Shown here piece after piece: positions 48,237 to 60,276 of a stretch of DNA of 64,000 bases. How positions within the stretch are numbered: position 1 is the stretch's first letter; every line of letters starts with the position of its first letter. Origin of the DNA: Straminergon stramineum (taxonomy: Eukaryota; Streptophyta; Bryopsida; Hypnales; Calliergonaceae); assembly GCA_963920665.1 (NCBI GenBank), contig OY987265.1:13769001-13833000 (forward strand), given 5' to 3'. A program made the position numbers and the translations under genes. The notes beneath the pieces were generated by a model that was given only the letters and a program-made list of their open reading frames with translations, did no database searches and was not told the origin of the DNA.

Positions 48237-49340
48237 TCACTCGGAATCCGAATCTGAATCCGAATCCTTCTTGTCATTTGGGCCTGAAGGATGTACCCCA
48301 ATATATGGTCCACCCCCATAGTTGTAACCATATCCACTTGATGCACCTCCTCGTCCATATTCATTTCCATAAGAAGGACCTCCAAAGGTTGGAGGAGGAA
48401 TTGGAGCACTTTCACTTGATCCGCCATAATAAGGGCCTCCCTGATGTCCATATGAACCATGTGTAATCGATCCACAGTAGTATTGAGAGCCTCCCGATCT
48501 AGAGTAGTATTGAGAGCTTCCTTGGCTAGAACCACCATACTGACCATAGTATGTCGGTCCATGGCTTCCTCCTATACTTTGAGAGCCAACTTGGGGGGCG
48601 TTACCATAATCTGAACCACTTGTCCCATCTCGTGATCCACGTGCATTATAGTCACAGTAGTAGGACCCATCATGTTGCCGACCCCGGTCTTCCACGCTTC
48701 GATGCATGGCCTCTTGTATTTGTTGTTGGTACTCAATGTCTTCCCGATCTTCTTGACGTTCATGTCTCTCACCAAATGTCACGGGTGTTGGATCATCATC
48801 ATCTTCATCTGACCAATCATCTTCAGCATCCTTCAAGACGACCAAAGGAAGTCCTCCATAGCCTCCATTGGACCACTCCGGCACGCAATCGCTTGGTCCA
48901 ACCCAGTTAGTAGGAATTATGGCTTCCTCGCGAGTCAAATTCCTGACATTGCGCCCTGCAACCGTGCGCCAATCTACTTCTTTATGGAGTACTATCTCCG
49001 CCCAAATCATAGCCATCTTTGAATAGTTCATGACGTTTGGTTTGGAGCTTGGTAAACCTGATGCAGATGTTATTTCCTCGTAGCGGCAAACAAAGTGTTC
49101 GCTCTTACATGTGGACATTTGTCCCTCCCAACGACGAACTTGCACCTCTACGCGATCATGTGGCCATATTTTGGAGAGGTGCATCATTTTGACGTACTTC
49201 TTGCATGTTGTGCAATCCCATATTTTCTTGGGCTCCTTTTCCCATCCCTTCTCCACAACGCAAGTTACGTCTTCCAAATCTCTCCAATTGATCTCTTGTG
49301 ATTTCCCCTTCTTACTTCCTCCACCACTTCCGCGCAACAT
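48237..49340 (-). CDS. Accessory protein with the 'WP' domain and Gly/Tyr/Ser-rich tail (cassette 4), intact
   Basis: Intact 367-residue frame; ATG 49340 (MLRGSGGG) chosen because the frame upstream has no earlier ATG. Residues ~20-150 carry the shared blocks TTCKKYVKMMHLSKIWPHD and AMIWAEIVLHKEVDWRTV. An acidic linker (DDWSDEDDDDPTP) follows, then a ~140-residue tail of Gly, Tyr, Ser and Gln (for example YYGQYGGSSQGSSQYY), and a DSDSDSDSE end. The tail looks like a prion-like low-complexity domain of the type seen in phase-separating RNA-binding proteins. That is resemblance only; no RNA-binding domain is seen. It pairs with the kinase gene downstream in the same orientation, and the Ser/Tyr-rich tail would be a natural kinase substrate (inference). 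Family unknown to me. Confidence 0.6.
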   Translation of the reverse strand: MLRGSGGGSKKGKSQEINWRDLEDVTCVVEKGWEKEPKKIWDCTTCKKYVKMMHLSKIWPHDRVEVQVRRWEGQMSTCKSEHFVCRYEEITSASGLPSSKPNVMNYSKMAMIWAEIVLHKEVDWRTVAGRNVRNLTREEAIIPTNWVGPSDCVPEWSNGGYGGLPLVVLKDAEDDWSDEDDDDPTPVTFGERHERQEDREDIEYQQQIQEAMHRSVEDRGRQHDGSYYCDYNARGSRDGTSGSDYGNAPQVGSQSIGGSHGPTYYGQYGGSSQGSSQYYSRSGGSQYYCGSITHGSYGHQGGPYYGGSSESAPIPPPTFGGPSYGNEYGRGGASSGYGYNYGGGPYIGVHPSGPNDKKDSDSDSDSE

Positions 49341-49689
49341 GATAACCTCCAAACTTCAATTAATAATGTACCGAAAGGATTACAAAGTTTAAATTCAATT
49401 TCCGCTCGCTTTGGCCCAATGTACCAAATGAAAACTAAGAATTTGGATTAAAACAAATTCCACCTACTATTACTGACAACCAAATCAACCGTAAACTTGA
49501 ACACCTTGAGTTTCTAACAACCCAATCAACTCAAACATGGTTCAAGTAATTAAAAACACTAAATGAAGTTCATAAAATTAAAGACTTATAAGTTGGGGCA
49601 ACCCCCTAATCCCTTAAACCAATATGTGATAAAAAAAAGTTAATACGAACACAACCGTTCACACACCAAGCCGGAAGGGGCGCGCAGAT

Positions 49690-50250
49690 TCCCGAAGGCA
49701 CTGGATCACCCACTCCGGAAGGGAAACGATTGTGAAGAAATGAGCCGTCCGCGCCGCCATTTATGCGGTCGGCGCTTTAGGGTATGCGGACGCTGCTGTC
49801 CGCATCGGACGGCACGAAGGTGGACGGGCAGATCAGGCGGTCCGAAATCGCGGTCCGCTGGATCACACGGTCACCGACAAGAAGCGGACGGAGCAGCGCG
49901 GACGCGGACGGGAAATGCGGACGGACTCCCGACAACCGGACGGAAAATGCGGACGGGGACTGCGGATGCGCGGACAGGCGCGCGGACGGGCGGACGGAGA
50001 GGAAGGGCAGAGGGCAGAGGTGGGCGGGACCGCGGGAGGGAGGTTGTTTTTCAATTTCGGAATCCTTACTTGGGCGGATGGGCGGACAACTAGTCGGGCG
50101 GTCGGCTGGACGGAGAGAAGCGTGGGAGGGGAGGGGAGAGGTGGGCGGGAGGGAGGGAGAGAGGGAGGAGTTTTTCAATTTCTGAATTGGAGGATGGGCG
50201 GACGAGCGGGAGAGGTGTTTTGAACTATGTGGAGATGGGTGGACGGACGG
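49690..50250 (-). promoter_or_regulatory. GC-island promoter of cassette 4
   Basis: A TATA-like GCATAAATGG on the minus strand (core 49764-49759) and upstream GGACGG / GCGGACG repeats to about 50250, ~400 bases before the ATG. The overlapping open frames on both strands come from the repeats. Confidence 0.5.
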
Positions 50251-52055
50251 TTTAGCGGAAGAGCTTGCATTATATGGTGAATTAAGAAAAGTAGAGAAAT
50301 TATTTTTAATATGTTATGTCATGAGGTTTTAAATTGATACAACTATCAAAAGTGACATCCCAAAGTCTCTTGTTTGAAAAATCATTTGACTTGTAAATCA
50401 AGAATTCAAATAAGTGTGTAAAGAAATTTTGTTGTACATTGGTGCTTTTGTACAAGTTTGTGATGTCAACAATACTTTTTGACTAATAGCAAAATAAATT
50501 TGATGTTAAGATTGTAACAAAAGCCTTCAGGGTTCAATGTATTATTCTTTTTCATGCCTTTCAAGAAAAACAATGAATCCCTAAACTCCCAAAGGCCCTA
50601 CACAGCTGCACTCTTATACGAGACTCTTGTGATATGTGATCTCAATTAAATGATTTATTTCTAAATTTTTGGTTCAAGATTCTTCACTCAAGAGTTAAAT
50701 TTTTCAACACGAGATATTGTAAAATGAAATTCATTAATGTAAAATATCTAAAGTGAAGAAAATGAGAAGCCCAACAATCTAGTATAGCAAGATGGAAGAA
50801 AAGATTTCTTGGGCTTACTTTAAATGCAAATACCACGTGCAATGTATGTACTCAAAGTTTTCAAGATGACAAGATAACTCAATTAACTTTTATACTAGTC
50901 TAGTATAAATTCCTATGGTTAAATATGCCCAAAAATCACTTTTTAAGATTTTTGTCTCTTTGCATTCGAAATGGCAGTTTTGAGTGATATTTGATGGGAA
51001 AGAAAGCATGAAGGCTTTAGGGGTTCCAGATTTTACAAAATCCTAGGCCTACATAACTACAAAACTAACATAAGCAATTCAATCAATATTGTAAATTTAT
51101 AATTTAAAAGATATGATATTATGAACCTTTCTATATAATCATTTGCAAAAAAGTTTTGAGATGAAACACACTTGTAATCATTGAAATATGACCATTTCTA
51201 ATTTCTTGTAATTGAAAACTCATCATATTTGAAGGTCAATCACATTGTACATTACCTAAGCTCTAATATTTTGGGGTTGTGATCAATTTATGATTGGTTT
51301 ACAATTTATGATGCACACAAGTATACATAGGTATAAGTGTCAAAGTGTATATGATATGAATTTTCAATTCATTTTGTTGTATAAATGCTTACTTTAATCT
51401 TGTCCACAACATTTCACATTACATTAAAATGCTTGAATCATTTTAGCACCATTCCATACATTCGATAAATGTTATAATAGAATAATGAGATAATATAATT
51501 TCTTTTAGTCTATTCATAATTTCATATTGGTGTTTTAAACTATGAATACATTTGACAACAAAAATTGAAGACACACTCCAAGTTATAATTGAATGTTCCA
51601 CATTTATTTAATGGCTCATAATAAAGTGATAATTGAGGTGTTCAATCTTAAGAAAAAATGAAACCTACATGAGTAATGTACTCACATGAGTACATGACAA
51701 AGTAAGAAAGGTCTACATCTGCATTATATTGTCATGATTGCATTCCAAACTGCAAAGGAATCATAGTCTCATAGGTAAAACATATTTCACACATCACATC
51801 AATAATTTTGAAAATTTGTGCAATGTTATAAATTCAATATGTACAATTCAGGGTTGTATAATTCTGATTTTTTTTGGAGGGTTAGGGTTTAGGGTTTAGG
51901 GTTTAGGGTATAGGGTTTGGACTTTGGAGAGCATGTTTAAATGTGGGAAGGAATATCTGAAATTATCTTTTCTTACATTAATATTACATCGGATACTTCT
52001 AGCATTGAAGAGTATTTTTTGTACATGAATCTATCCTTCTCAGAATTCAATGCTT
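50251..52055. other. AT-rich region with dispersed repeat copy 3 and telomere-type repeats
   Basis: Between ~50600 and 51040 lies a third diverged copy of the AT-rich repeat (ending GAAATGGCAGTTTTGAGTGA near 50968). At 51879-51922 are about six TTTAGGG-type repeats (GGGTTAGGGTTTAGGGTTTA), and at 51849 a CAGGGTTGT word like the left edge of the composite block. No gene seen. Confidence 0.5.
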
Positions 52056-52059
52056 TAGG

Positions 52060-52445
52060 ACTGCCGGTGGACTGCCGTCAGGTGGGCTCCACAGCAAGGT
52101 GAACAGTGCTGGATGTGGTTGGTCGGGAACGGGGGACGGCCTGAGCGGACGGCCAGGTGCGGGGTTGGTCGGCGATGGCAGACGGCCTGAGCGGACAACC
52201 AGGTGCGGGGCTGGTCGGGGATGGTGGACAGCCTGAGTGGACGGGATGGTCCAGGAGCGGCCCGCGGTTCTGATTGGCGGACGGGAGGTCCGGTCGCGGT
52301 CCGGAGCGGACAGATAGTTGGCCGTCCGCCAATCCCAGTAGTCGCCCCGCGTCCGCCGCAGCGGACGGTAGGTCCGGGTCCACTTTAGGGCGGACGTTTT
52401 TTAGGTTTGGTGTCGGACGGGTATATGAGGGGACGGCCTCCTCAT
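52060..52445 (+). promoter_or_regulatory. GC-island promoter of cassette 5
   Basis: Repeated GGACGGCCAGGTGCGGGG / GGTCGGCGATGG units, then TATATGAG (52422-52429) in CGGGTATATGAGGGG and a pyrimidine-rich stretch (CTCACTTCTACTCTCC) about 25 bases on. The ATG is at 52653. Confidence 0.6.
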
Positions 52446-52652
52446 TTGCTCTCACTTCTACTCTCCTTCGGCGCCAGGTTGGATGTGCTACTGCTGCTTT
52501 ATGTGTTAGTTGCTCCTACAGGGTGGAGAGTGGGGGTCCTGAGCTTTTGTTACTATTGCTGATTTACGCTGTTACTTATTTACACACATCTCACGGTATT
52601 CACGTGCCGTGGTACTATTTTTCGAAGGGCTCAAAAATTCTAATCATCTATC

Positions 52653-55600
52653 ATGGTGGATCAAGGTGTTTCTACCAACAACGGGAGGACTTTAGGAGGT
52701 GAAAAAAAGAGAGGGACTAAAGCGAAGGGGGCCCCTCATGGGCTTCACTATGAGATTTTAGATGACCCGAAAATCAAAGTGGAGAGCGGTTGGGAGGAGG
52801 AGGAAGGGGAATATTGGACCTTCAAAACATGCAAGAAGTATGTTAAAATGTACCACATTGACAAGTTGTGGCCTCGGGATTGCCACGTGGTGCATACACA
52901 TGGTTTTTGTTGTAAGCCACGTAATTGCAACAATAAACATTTTGTGCATCAATCGGAGGAGGTGTGGCGGACGCTATTTGGGGACAAGCCAAGGAGTAAG
53001 GGATGCATAAATTATAGCGTGGTGTGCATGGTGTATGCAGAACTCATTTTAAACCGCAAGGTAGATTGGAGCACTTATCCATCTAAGGTGGATTCTCCAC
53101 TTTTACTGCAACCCAATCAAAAAGACATTCCCGATTTGTACGATTCTCAGGCAGAACCAAGTGAACCAACGAAGACCCCAAAAATATTTAAAAAATACTA
53201 CAACGCATACAACAAAGGTCTCCGACGTTTTAGGTGATGCAGTACAATTAAGGCCTACAAAAGTGGCACAACCTTGCACGGAAGTGAGCAATGTCTCCTC
53301 GGGAGGTGTTGACGGAGAGGTTTTTGTAACTCCTCCAACATGCTTCATATCCACACCGAATGTGATAACATTGGGTGAACAAAGCATGGCTCCAAGCAAG
53401 GAAACTACAACGAATGAAACAACCTTGGGCGGTGTAGACTTGGCTGCAAACAAGGAAACAATGGTAGAAGAATGTGGGTCACCTTTTTCGCCAGATGGAG
53501 AGGTCAATGAGGAACAACTTGCAAGGACCAATGCTAAAATTCAGGGTTACATAGATAGTAAAGCTCTTGAGAGCTTGGTGGAATATGCAACTCCGATTTC
53601 TCAGTTGCCAACGACGCCAAGGCGAAGCCAAACATTGAGCCCAATTCGAATGTTGAGTCCGCATCAAAACGTAAGCCCAAGTCGAAGGTTGAGCCCAAGA
53701 CAAATATTAAGCGCAAGAATTGGAGGGCATCCACATTTGGCAACTTTAAGCTCGGCTCAATTGGAGATTCTTTGTTCCATACCCACCGCCAATCAATTAG
53801 AAAAGCTGTTAGAATGTTGTAGTCATTGGCGAGTACTAGTAGAACAACATCTTCATTCTAATCCCGAAAATGAGGCAGGCAGTTCTAGTCAGCCCGTAGG
53901 AAAAGGGGGATGGGGTACTATTTCGCAAACCGCATACAGATTGAGAACTTCAGCTCAAATGGTAGCTGAAATTACTCCTTGGGTTAGGGACGTGGCAGAG
54001 GAATTTTCCAAAATGGCACCTGAATTGTTGACTGGTGCTTTGGCTTTTTGCAATTTCACTGAGAAAGTGGCACCAATTCTTGAAGGTGGCGTGATGAACT
54101 TAAAAATTTTGATGGCCTTAGAGGAAGACATTCATCGGCTGAAGATGAAGTATGAGGACTTGGAAATGAAACTGCAGCTGTCGCAAAAAAACATGGAGCA
54201 AGAACGTTGTAACAAGGTGGTTCAAAGAAAGCGCATCGAAGAATTGGAGCTCGAAGTACAAGAGTTGAAGAGGGGTAGGCCTACCATGGACTCCGTGATC
54301 ATTCCATTTGTGCAAGAAAGTCAAGAGAGTGATCAACTCTCTCTTCCTTTTGAGAAGGCAAAAGCGGTGGAGACGTCCATCATCTTGAATTTGGATGAGG
54401 TTGGGAATGACAAGAAATGTGAAGAAGCAGTACGGACCATCATTCCTAATATTTCCCGTACATTGCAAGATGCTTCGACACAAACGAAAGGTAGTGAGGT
54501 AGAGGAGCTACAGTTGAAATTAGATGAAGCAATTCAAGAGAAAATCCTTGTTGAGGTGGAGTTGGACCGATTTCAAAGAATCATGGGTATGGAGGAATGC
54601 ATGCCGAAGAGCGGATTAGAGTCTCAATGGTTGGCATGGGTACAGAAACTCCAAGACAAACCCTCTGTAGTATCTCGAGCAATGAAAGGGCTTATGAAAT
54701 TGGCAATGAAGTCGGATGAAGAATGCAATGCCGTGGAGACCTCTTTGCTTTGGTTCAAGAAAGTGTTTGATGAACATCCAAGGGGTTCCACGGAAATTAC
54801 ATGTTGGGGGGACATGGATGATATGTTTGAGCGGTTGAACCACGCAAAGAAGGACCATGTTGCACACATCGATTGGGCCTTGGAAGTAGAGGAAGGGTGG
54901 GTCCCTTACAACACGCTTTCAGCGCACATCAAGGAGAAAGAGAAGACAGTAGTGCATGCTTGCGATCCAGCCCCAGAAATCTTGAAGAGTCATTGTAGCC
55001 TTTGCCAAGGTCCTTTTGGCCCTGAAGGAGCCCTAACCATGGGCCAATGTCGCCACACTTTTCACGTAACATGCATCGTGAAAGCATCACTCATTCGTTC
55101 GGTTTGTGCCCAGTGTCGTTCTCCTCTGAGCCCTCGGTTCTATGAAATGCTTGGTATCTTGGAAGATATGCCCCCCGGCCACGAATACAACCGATGGACC
55201 CTTCCTCTTGATCAAGGGCCATACCAGTTCCAAAATTTCTCACATTGGGGGCAACCTCTCACGTGGGATTCAATTGAATGCCGACATGGATTGTATGAGG
55301 AGTTTGGAGAGCCAGTGGATCCTTTCATGTGGATGACCGTTAACAAAGAGGTGGAGTTGCGGGCCCAGGGTATTGAAGATGGTGAGGCTTGTGAATTGTT
55401 TTGTCGCAACATGGGGGGCCATTGGAGTGTGCAACACAAGAAGTTTTTTCGGTTTCCCGACAAAGAAGTGCGAAAAGGGCCCAAAAAAACTTGGATAGAG
55501 GTGGAGCATGCTCAAGAGTTCAATGAGCAATACGGGGCTTATAATCACACTTTGATTGGTAGGGCCCTTTTCTTGTCAAAGTTGGAAGAAGCTGCTAAAG

Positions 55601-56046
55601 CTCATGTTCTTGTTGAAATAGATGGGGAAACAACTACGAGGCATTCATTTGTGGAGGTAGCTGGGGCATTTGACAAGAGGATAGGTGATATTATAGCTGA
55701 ATGGAGGGGGTTTCTATTGGCCAATTTTCGACCAATAGGGTTACCTATCGAAGCTGATGACGAACAGGTCAATGTGTTCGTAGATCGAGTGGATGCTGCG
55801 TTGAGGGCCTTGAAGGTTGAAGAAGTAGATTTGTCTCCAAAGCGAAGCTCAAAACGGAAGAGAGAGGATGACGATGACGATGACCACTCTCCGGAAACCA
55901 AACGACAATTTACAGCGGTGGACATGGAGGTTAGATCCGGAGGAGGTGTTGTCTACAGTCCTGGGTCAAATACTCGACAAATGAGTGCAAGACTTTTGGC
56001 TAAGGAGGGGCCATCTCACGATTTAGGAGAGGGTAGTGGTTCTTAA
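52653..56046 (+). CDS. Accessory protein with 'WP' domain, coiled coil and RING-type finger (cassette 5), one frame change
   Basis: Two overlapping frames: 52653-53237 (194 aa, ATG 52653) and 53161-56046 (961 codons to TAA). Moving from the first to the second needs +1 in the overlap, where a six-A run (TTTAAAAAATAC, ~53190) is a likely indel site; an unrecognised intron is also possible. The N-terminal part has the shared KTCKKYVKMYHIDKLWPRD and CMVYAELILNRKVDWSTY. The second frame shows SPxxRLSP-type repeats, a coiled coil (EEDIHRLKMKYEDLEMKLQL, EELELEVQELKRG) and a RING-H2-like finger near its residue 612 (CSLCQGPF.., QCRHTFHVTC, VCAQC). Near its end is a basic nuclear-localisation-like KRSSKRKRE. 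By RING family knowledge it could be a ubiquitin ligase. Precedes the hAT gene in the same orientation. Confidence 0.6.
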
Positions 56047-56454
56047 GTATAAGAGAGGCTTTCCTTATTTTATTATGTTTAAATGTTTAATAGTATAGAA
56101 GTATACCGGTGAGTGTGGCTTGAATGTTATAAGGGTTGAGTACTACTAGTAATTCATTGTACTCATGATGAATTTTGATTTGTTTTGAAGTTCTTTATAT
56201 ATCCAAATATGAAATATCAATATATATATCTTTGAATTCATCATTTGTTTTGCTTTCTTTTAAGTTCATGCTATGGTGATTTATGAAGAACAACTTTTTG
56301 TGAAGTATGTTTTTTTCATGCTCATCTAGAAATTTTAAATTATAAAACCCTTTGACAAAACCATAATATTCTAAAATCTCCTCATTGGCTCATTCCATCC
56401 ATAAATCCCTATTTTGTCCCACATCTCTTGAAGCATTGAACATTTGAACAATTG
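56047..56454. other. AT-rich 3' flank of cassette 5
   Basis: No gene. Possible polyadenylation region; no site chosen. Confidence 0.3.
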
Positions 56455-56680
56455 AACACGACCTACCTCGCCCATCCGCCTTAATCCACCCATCCGCCCG
56501 ACCTCTCGTCTGCAATATGCCAATATCTGTCCGCGCGTCCGCGTGTCTTCGCGTCACTCCATCCGCTTGTCTAGATTGTCTGTTCGCCCGACCCCCGTGG
56601 GCTTGACTGCCCGACCGCTGGACCGCCCATCCGCCCGACCGCCCGTCCGCTGCGCAATCAGGCGACGGCAGATAGTATGT
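56455..56680 (+). promoter_or_regulatory. GC-island upstream of cassette 6
   Basis: CCCATCCGCC / CCGCCCGACCGCCCGTCCGC repeats directly upstream of the second hAT gene (ATG 56971). No good TATA box; ACGGCAGATAGTATG (~56664) stands where cassette 1 has ACGGCAGTATAAAG. Confidence 0.45.
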
Positions 56681-56970
56681 TCTGTGGATTCAAAAATGGT
56701 CTGCAACGGTCAAGCCTGTTTGGGAGACTATAACTGTAGGAAAGAAGTCATTTGAAAGCACTCTTGAAAACTGAACGCTAAGATTTCCAAGGGCTAGGAG
56801 CTGCAATTTTTGTGTCCCTTGCTTGGTAATGTATAGTTCAGTGGACGGGAAGGCCTTGATTTTCAAGGCTTTGTGCACTCATTTTTTATTATATTTGGAC
56901 ATTGTTCATTTGGTCTTCACATTTTGAATTTAATTCCAATATACAGAATTAAAATTTGTGCCTTACCACT

Positions 56971-59900
56971 ATGAGCGAGGATTGGTCTGGTTGGTATGGT
57001 ACCGCATCAACTGGTAAGGTAAAGTGCAAGGCTTGCAACTCGGTGTTTGTGAAGAAGATAAGCCATATGTTGAGCCATTTAGGATATGAAGGCCCATCAG
57101 GTGTTCGTGATACAGGAGTGAGTCTTTGTTCGCAATTGACGCCGGATGTTCGAATCCTATTTCTTTGATCTAATGGGGCATTCCTACAGAGACCGATCAT
57201 TGACAATGTAGATGTTGGTAGCATGCGTATGGTCGGGAGGGATTTTTCAAATGAGAGGGATATAGCGCGTTCTACTCAAGAGGACTCATGCGTAGCACCG
57301 GAAGAATTTGTTGGTGTAGGATCCGAGGTAAACCGAACTACAAAAACATCTAGTGATCGTGACACTCCAAGGGCATTAGGTAGTAGACCTCAAAGATAGA
57401 GTAGTCTAGTTGATGGCTTTGATTCTGTAGCAAAACGCAATTTGAATGCAGTGTGGGCCAATTTCTTCTATGCGGCAAACATACCATTTGCCGTAGCTCG
57501 AAATCCGGCATTTAAAGAAGTAGTGAAAAAAACAGTCGAGTACCGTGGGCCCTATGCTCCACCATCGTATCATGATTTACGCCATAAATTGCTTGACCAA
57601 GCGAAGACCGACATCAAAACAAAGCTTCATAGTCAGACCGAAGATAGCATTCGGAATTTTGGAGCAACATTGTCTATTGATGGATGGAGCTTGGTTACCA
57701 ATTGACCATTGATAAATGCCATGCTTGTATTTTCTGTGGGTGAACAATTTCTAGGATCAGTGGATACAAGTGGAATCGAAAAGAATGCTCCTTTTTTGGC
57801 CTCTGTCTTAGAAAAGTTTATAGAACAAGTAGGCCCCACAAATGTTGTGCAAGTGATTGCAGACAACGCTCCTATAAATCCGGCAGCATGGAATATGGTG
57901 TCGAGTAAATATCCGCACATTTTTTTTCAAGGTTGTGTAGTGCACGCCTTGAATTTGTTGCTTCAAGATTGGGGGAAGCAAGAATGGTTGAAGGAGCTAG
58001 TGGAAAAGGCCCAAACCATTGTGAAGTTCTTCCGATTGCGGCATATGCCGCTAGCTATATTTCAAAAGCATGAAACGAAGAATAGCTTATTGATGTTGGT
58101 GAAAACAAGATTTGCCTCCAATTTCTTCATGATTTCTCGTTTGTTGAAGGTCAAGACTGGATTGCAACAAAGTGTGGTGGATCCACAATGGGTAGAATAT
58201 GTGCTCAAGTTACGGGACACGAAGAACGCAAAATCTCATACGAAGTCTCGGGAGGTGAAGACAATTTTAGATGAGCATTTTTGGGCCCGTGCCACTAATT
58301 TCCGAGAATTGATGGCTCTTGTGGTGTTTGGTCTACGGGATTTGGATGCAAAAACACCATGCATGGGCAAGGTATTGCACATCATGAGGAATTTAGAGAA
58401 GCATGTCTTCTCTTTACGACAAGAGCCCTTTGGTTTGTCCTTGGACTTAGCCATTCCTATCGAAAAGGCGTTTGGTAAGCGACGTGAAATGGTAGAGACC
58501 GATCTACATTATGCAAGAGCTCTTTTGAACCCTTACCTTCTTCACGATAAAGAACTAGCTGACGATCAAGATGCAACAGATGCATGCAAGTGCATTATCA
58601 GGAAAATATGTCAACCAGGAACTTATCCTGACGTAGTGAAGGAATTTGTAGCATTTCGACATCGAGATCCTCCGTTCCACAACATGTTGGATCCGGCTGA
58701 GCAGAAATTGTCGGCACATGCTTGGTGAGATTTTGAAGGTGCATGTGGCAAGCTCATTGCTCCAATTGCAAAGAGGATTTTGGCCCAACTGGTGTCATCA
58801 TCTTCATGTGAACAAAATTGGAGTAGCTACTCTTTTGTTCACAACAAATCCCGAAACAAGTTGAGGCCACAGAGAGCAGCCGATTTGGTGTATGTATACA
58901 CCAATTCCAAAGTCATAGCCGCATCGAAGGAGAAGGATGAAAAGAAGTGGTACCATGACAATGTGGAGTCCGAAGATTCGGAAGGGCCTATCTCGGAAGA
59001 CGAGGATGATGAATCTGTATCTGATGATAGAGATGTTCTGAATTATGATATCGACAATTCTGATGAAGAAATGTTTGAGACTCCTAATCAAAACAATGAA
59101 GACTTCGGAGTCGCGGATGGAGACATGTATGAGTTTCGATCAGATGAGGATGATTGCGGGCTTGATGATGATATACCTTCGATAGCTAGATTTGTGGATG
59201 GAACTGGATTCATGAGTAGCAAAAATCTTCTACCAAACGTGGAGGATACGTATGTAGAGATAACGGCGACCAATAGGACAATGGTTGCGAATGATGGGAG
59301 TCTTGAAAAGGATGAAGTGATTCCCATTTCCGATGCTCCATCCCCGATAATGGCGGTAGAAAAAAATGACCAACATGAAGACAAAGGTGGATGTGAGGTG
59401 AACATTGAAATGAACGTGTTCAATGGAATTGTTGCGTCAATAGTGGTATCGGCAAGTAAGAAATGTGTTGAAGCAAATATTGGAAATGCCAAACCACACA
59501 AAGTACAAGACAATGTTGAAGCACGTTCGATGGAGTCAAGCAGCCCAATTTTTGTCAACAATGGTGTTGGCAAAATGCACCTCATGGAAGATTCTCCCGA
59601 ACCACCACGTAGTACTCCTCCACGTGCACTATTTAAAAGCGATGCCACGACATTGGATGGTTCAAGGAAATCACGGCTTGGAAAAAGACATTTGTCTCCT
59701 ACGAAAGAGATGAGTTCCGGAGGCAATCCAAGTCGAACTATTTTATCATGTACCGATGATGATGATAAGGATGAGACATTGGCTTCAATGTTTATTCAAC
59801 ATCGGGGCCATCCACCACACCATTCCTTGAAATCATTAGGCCACACATCGCAATCTTTGAATGCAATGCAGTTAATTATTCAAGGAGCGCCAAAAGCAGA

Positions 59901-60276
59901 GATATTACAGGGTGACGACTCCATTAAAGCTCGTAAAAAAAGAATGATGCAACCCTTTGCTACCTCTCCAAGGAAGAGACCGAATATGGGTCGAACCCCA
60001 CTTGATACCTATCAAGTGGGGTCAAAGAAGAAAATGAAAACAATCCCTAGCCTTAAGGAAGGCATTGGTAAGGCTATATTAAGAGCCAAAATGGAGAAGA
60101 AGACCGGTAGATCAATGAGGTCATTGACATCTACCCAAGTACAAAAAGGAGTGAAAATTGTACAATCTTCATCAAACGACATGGAAGAGACATCTAGCGA
60201 TGAAGACGACCGATGGGGAACTAGATGTGAGAGTAGCGGGGTTGAGGTGAAAGGAGATAGTGATTACAAGCCTTAG
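56971..60276 (+). pseudogene. hAT-family transposase (cassette 6), three in-frame stops
   Basis: Exon 56971-57117, intron 57118-57189 (GTGAGT..CTACAG), exon 57190-60276: a 1,078-codon frame with TAG at 57397-57399 and TGA at 57703-57705 and 58726-58728. A BED-type finger CKACNSVFVKKISHMLSHLG (Cx2C..Hx3H) starts the protein. The core has LSIDGWSLVTN (first Asp), FLGSVDTSGIEKNAPF, VQVIADNAPINPAAW (second Asp) and QGCVVHALNLLLQDW. The dimerisation block is SSSSCEQNWSSYSFVHNKSR. The C-terminal ~440 residues are an acidic then basic low-complexity tail not usual in hAT enzymes. All three stops fit C-to-T type changes (CAG, CGA, TGG). Same layout as cassette 1 but frameshift-free. Confidence 0.8.

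Noticed and set aside
49740..50223. Arg/Gly-rich open frames upstream of cassette 4
   Set aside because: Same reason: GGACGG repeats are open in all frames; the tract looks like a promoter island.
53161..53237. Programmed ribosomal frameshift in the cassette 5 gene
   Set aside because: The shift needed is +1 and no heptamer is in the right phase; a one-base indel in the A-run or a missed intron is simpler.
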